Assembly: GCA_945902255.1 (NCBI GenBank)
Contig: CAMDMO010000077.1
Location: forward strand, 1-6,997
DNA from: Rickettsia typhi
GTDB taxonomy: Bacteria > Pseudomonadota > Alphaproteobacteria > Rickettsiales > UBA1997
DNA: 6,997 bases
Direction: 5' to 3'
In this document: positions 6,321 through 6,997 of the stretch, in pieces
How the letters are laid out: each line of letters opens with the position of its first letter
How positions within the stretch are numbered: position 1 is the first letter of the stretch
Program-made: the position numbers and the translations under genes
The notes under the pieces: generated by a model
The model's database searches: none
Told to the model about the DNA's origin: nothing
Seen by the model: only the letters and a program-made list of their open reading frames with translations

Positions 6321-6997
6321 ATGAATTTAATTTCACCTCTATATCCAGAAATTTCGCTATTCCTTGGCGCTTTAATTATTTTGATGAGCGATGTTTTTTT
6401 AGGAAAAAAATTTAAATCATTTTTTTACGCTTCGCATTTTTTGTCTCTGCTTTTTTGTGCTTTGGCAATAATTTTGGCAATGAATAACTTTTTGAAAGAT
6501 AGTCTTTCTTTCAATCAGATGTTTATTAATAACACTTTCACCTCTTTTACCAAAGTTATAGCGATAATGCTTTTAACAGTGGTAATTTTACTGTCTCTAC
6601 ATTTTGTTTCTGCGGCAAAAAAAATTAGCGCTGAGTTTTTAGCGCTTTTAATGATCGCAACAACAGGTGGCATGATTTTAATTTCAGCAAATGACTTTTT
6701 AGTTTTTTATCTAGGATTAGAATTGCAGGCACTATCTCTATATCTTTTAGCCGCAATTAATCGCGCTTCTACAAAATCTTCTGAAGCTGGTATGAAATAT
6801 TTTATTTTAGGATCGGTTGCTTCAGGAATTTTGCTTTTTGGAATTTCAATGATTTATGGATTTTCTGGAACCACAAACTTTGGTGCTTTAACAGAATTAT
6901 ACCACGGTTCACAAGCACTTAACAGTCCTATTCCAGTTGCGGTAATGTTTGGTTTTATTTTGGTTATAACTGCAATGTTTTTCAAAATTTCTGCCGC
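6321..6997 (+). CDS. nuoN: NADH-quinone oxidoreductase subunit N (complex I), N-terminal part
   Basis: NuoN is the antiporter-like complex I subunit that works beside NuoM in the membrane arm. The first 225 codons are visible, and the gene leaves the right edge just before the expected VPFHxWxPDVYEG-type motif. Full-length homologues are about 480 residues. The family signature is clear in NDFLVFYLGLELQALSLYLLA (124-144) and SSEAGMKYFILGSVASGILLFG (153-174). Functional residues E134, K159 and K222 correspond to E. coli NuoN E133, K158 and K217. The ATG at 6321 begins a typical hydrophobic N-terminus. No Shine-Dalgarno is visible in the 17 nt after nuoM, so coupled translation or leaderless-like AT-rich initiation is likely. 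Confidence 0.96.
   Translation, partial: MNLISPLYPEISLFLGALIILMSDVFLGKKFKSFFYASHFLSLLFCALAIILAMNNFLKDSLSFNQMFINNTFTSFTKVIAIMLLTVVILLSLHFVSAAKKISAEFLALLMIATTGGMILISANDFLVFYLGLELQALSLYLLAAINRASTKSSEAGMKYFILGSVASGILLFGISMIYGFSGTTNFGALTELYHGSQALNSPIPVAVMFGFILVITAMFFKISA

Noticed and set aside
1..6997. tRNA, rRNA, CRISPR array or riboswitch
   Set aside because: I saw no regularly spaced direct repeats, no cloverleaf-like sequence and no rRNA signature. The only intergenic stretch over 300 nt is 4470-4836, described above.

Overview
The window is AT-rich bacterial DNA with tightly packed genes on both strands. NuoM, NuoN, MnmG and a ZapE/AFG1-type ATPase all match proteobacterial families. I infer an alphaproteobacterium, probably Rickettsiales-like and host-associated. 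This rests on the low GC, on nuoM having no nuoL immediately upstream, on A-tract-rich coding sequence, and on a large protein with a eukaryote-style IQ motif. No marker gene here proves the taxonomy.

Minus strand, positions 1-4469, holds three co-directional genes, read right to left: zapE (4469-3420), a 902-residue protein of unknown family (3351-643), and the first 213 codons of mnmG (640 to the window edge). The large gene has its own plausible promoter after zapE. It is joined to mnmG by a 2-nt gap, or by a 4-nt ATGA overlap if the upper of two in-frame mnmG starts is used. The 902-residue protein has a helical N-terminal third, an IQ motif followed by a charged helix, two unassigned globular stretches, a very acidic Ser/Asp-rich segment and a basic tail. 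It is the novel object of this window.

Positions 4470-4836 form the divergent intergenic region between zapE and nuoM. It carries a 148-bp near-perfect inverted repeat (50-bp arms, one difference) built from two REP-like hairpins. A consensus -35 hexamer (TTGACA) points outward at each end. There are candidate promoters for both flanking genes.

Plus strand, positions 4837-6997, holds nuoM and the start of nuoN, 17 nt apart. They encode two antiporter-like membrane subunits of respiratory complex I, both with the expected membrane Glu and Lys residues. The nuo pair is respiratory and the minus-strand genes concern tRNA modification and an AAA+ ATPase. Apart from the shared intergenic region I see no functional link between the two groups.
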